A stretch of DNA of 36,333 bases, from positions 1 to 36,333 of the forward strand of contig CAJYHL010000038.1 of assembly GCA_913774625.1 (NCBI GenBank), in the 5' to 3' direction. The position numbers were made by a program, and so were the translations under genes. Source of the stretch: an uncultured Acidovorax sp. Lineage in GTDB: Bacteria > Pseudomonadota > Gammaproteobacteria > Burkholderiales > Burkholderiaceae_C. The notes beneath the pieces were generated by a model. The model searched no databases and was not told the origin of the DNA. It saw only the letters and a list, made by a program, of their open reading frames with translations. Shown one piece after another: positions 36,311 through 36,333 of this stretch (within the stretch, counting starts at the first letter, position 1; every line of letters starts with the position of its first letter).

Positions 36311-36333
36311 AGATCGGAAGAGCGTCGTGTAGG
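36311..36333. other. Illumina adapter read-through, not genomic sequence
   Basis: The last 23 bases begin AGATCGGAAGAGCGTCGTGT and continue AGG. This is the start of the reverse complement of the Illumina TruSeq universal adapter, with no mismatch. It directly interrupts the AttH-like coding sequence. It marks untrimmed adapter at the end of a contig. Confidence 0.97.

Overview
The window looks like a complete short-read contig from a high-GC betaproteobacterium, most likely of the family Comamonadaceae (Acidovorax or a close relative). This rests on gene content and order (xseB-ispA-dxs, modABC with a divergent modE, a liv operon with two binding-protein genes, a TRAP transporter), on GC-rich codon use, and on short hairpin repeats with A-rich tails. 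No 16S gene or other species marker is present, so the genus is inference. The left end lies inside a repeat that recurs inverted near the right end. The last 23 bases are Illumina adapter sequence, not genome.

Layout. 1-2.6 kb: partial MITE-like element, aldehyde dehydrogenase, LysE-family exporter (+). 2.7-9.8 kb (all -): 3-mercaptopyruvate sulfurtransferase, TonB-dependent siderophore receptor behind a Fur-like promoter, MFS transporter, EamA transporter, Rieske oxygenase alpha subunit. 10.0-13.2 kb (+): xseB-ispA-dxs, the isoprenoid precursor operon. 13.5-17.4 kb: TRAP transporter with the binding protein (+) facing its membrane genes and a small membrane protein (-). 17.6-21.3 kb (-): EAL-domain c-di-GMP phosphodiesterase and a chemoreceptor with a CheR-tethering tail. 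21.6-28.3 kb: nirB-nirD assimilatory nitrite reductase and modABC molybdate importer (-), with modE (+) diverging over a strong ModE-type palindrome. 28.5-34.9 kb (+): branched-chain-amino-acid-type ABC transporter livG-livF-SBP1-SBP2-livH-livM. 34.9-36.3 kb: complete MITE-like element, then a 5'-truncated AttH/CrtC-like gene (-) cut by the contig end.

How the genes work together. The mod and nir genes form a nitrogen-assimilation neighbourhood: molybdenum for a nitrate reductase (not in the window) and reduction of nitrite to ammonium. The leader upstream of nirB holds a sigma-54-like element that can also be read as one of two hexaloop hairpins of the NasT/NasR (ANTAR) type. The remaining genes are mostly uptake, efflux and housekeeping functions.

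I did not find a defence island, CRISPR array, prophage, integron, secondary-metabolite cluster, tRNA or rRNA, nor anything I would call a new multi-gene system. The most interesting material is non-coding: the MITE-like pair, the hairpin repeats (one against the dxs start, a different one inside the liv operon), the nirB leader, the tandem repeats before livG, and the ModE operator at the modA start.
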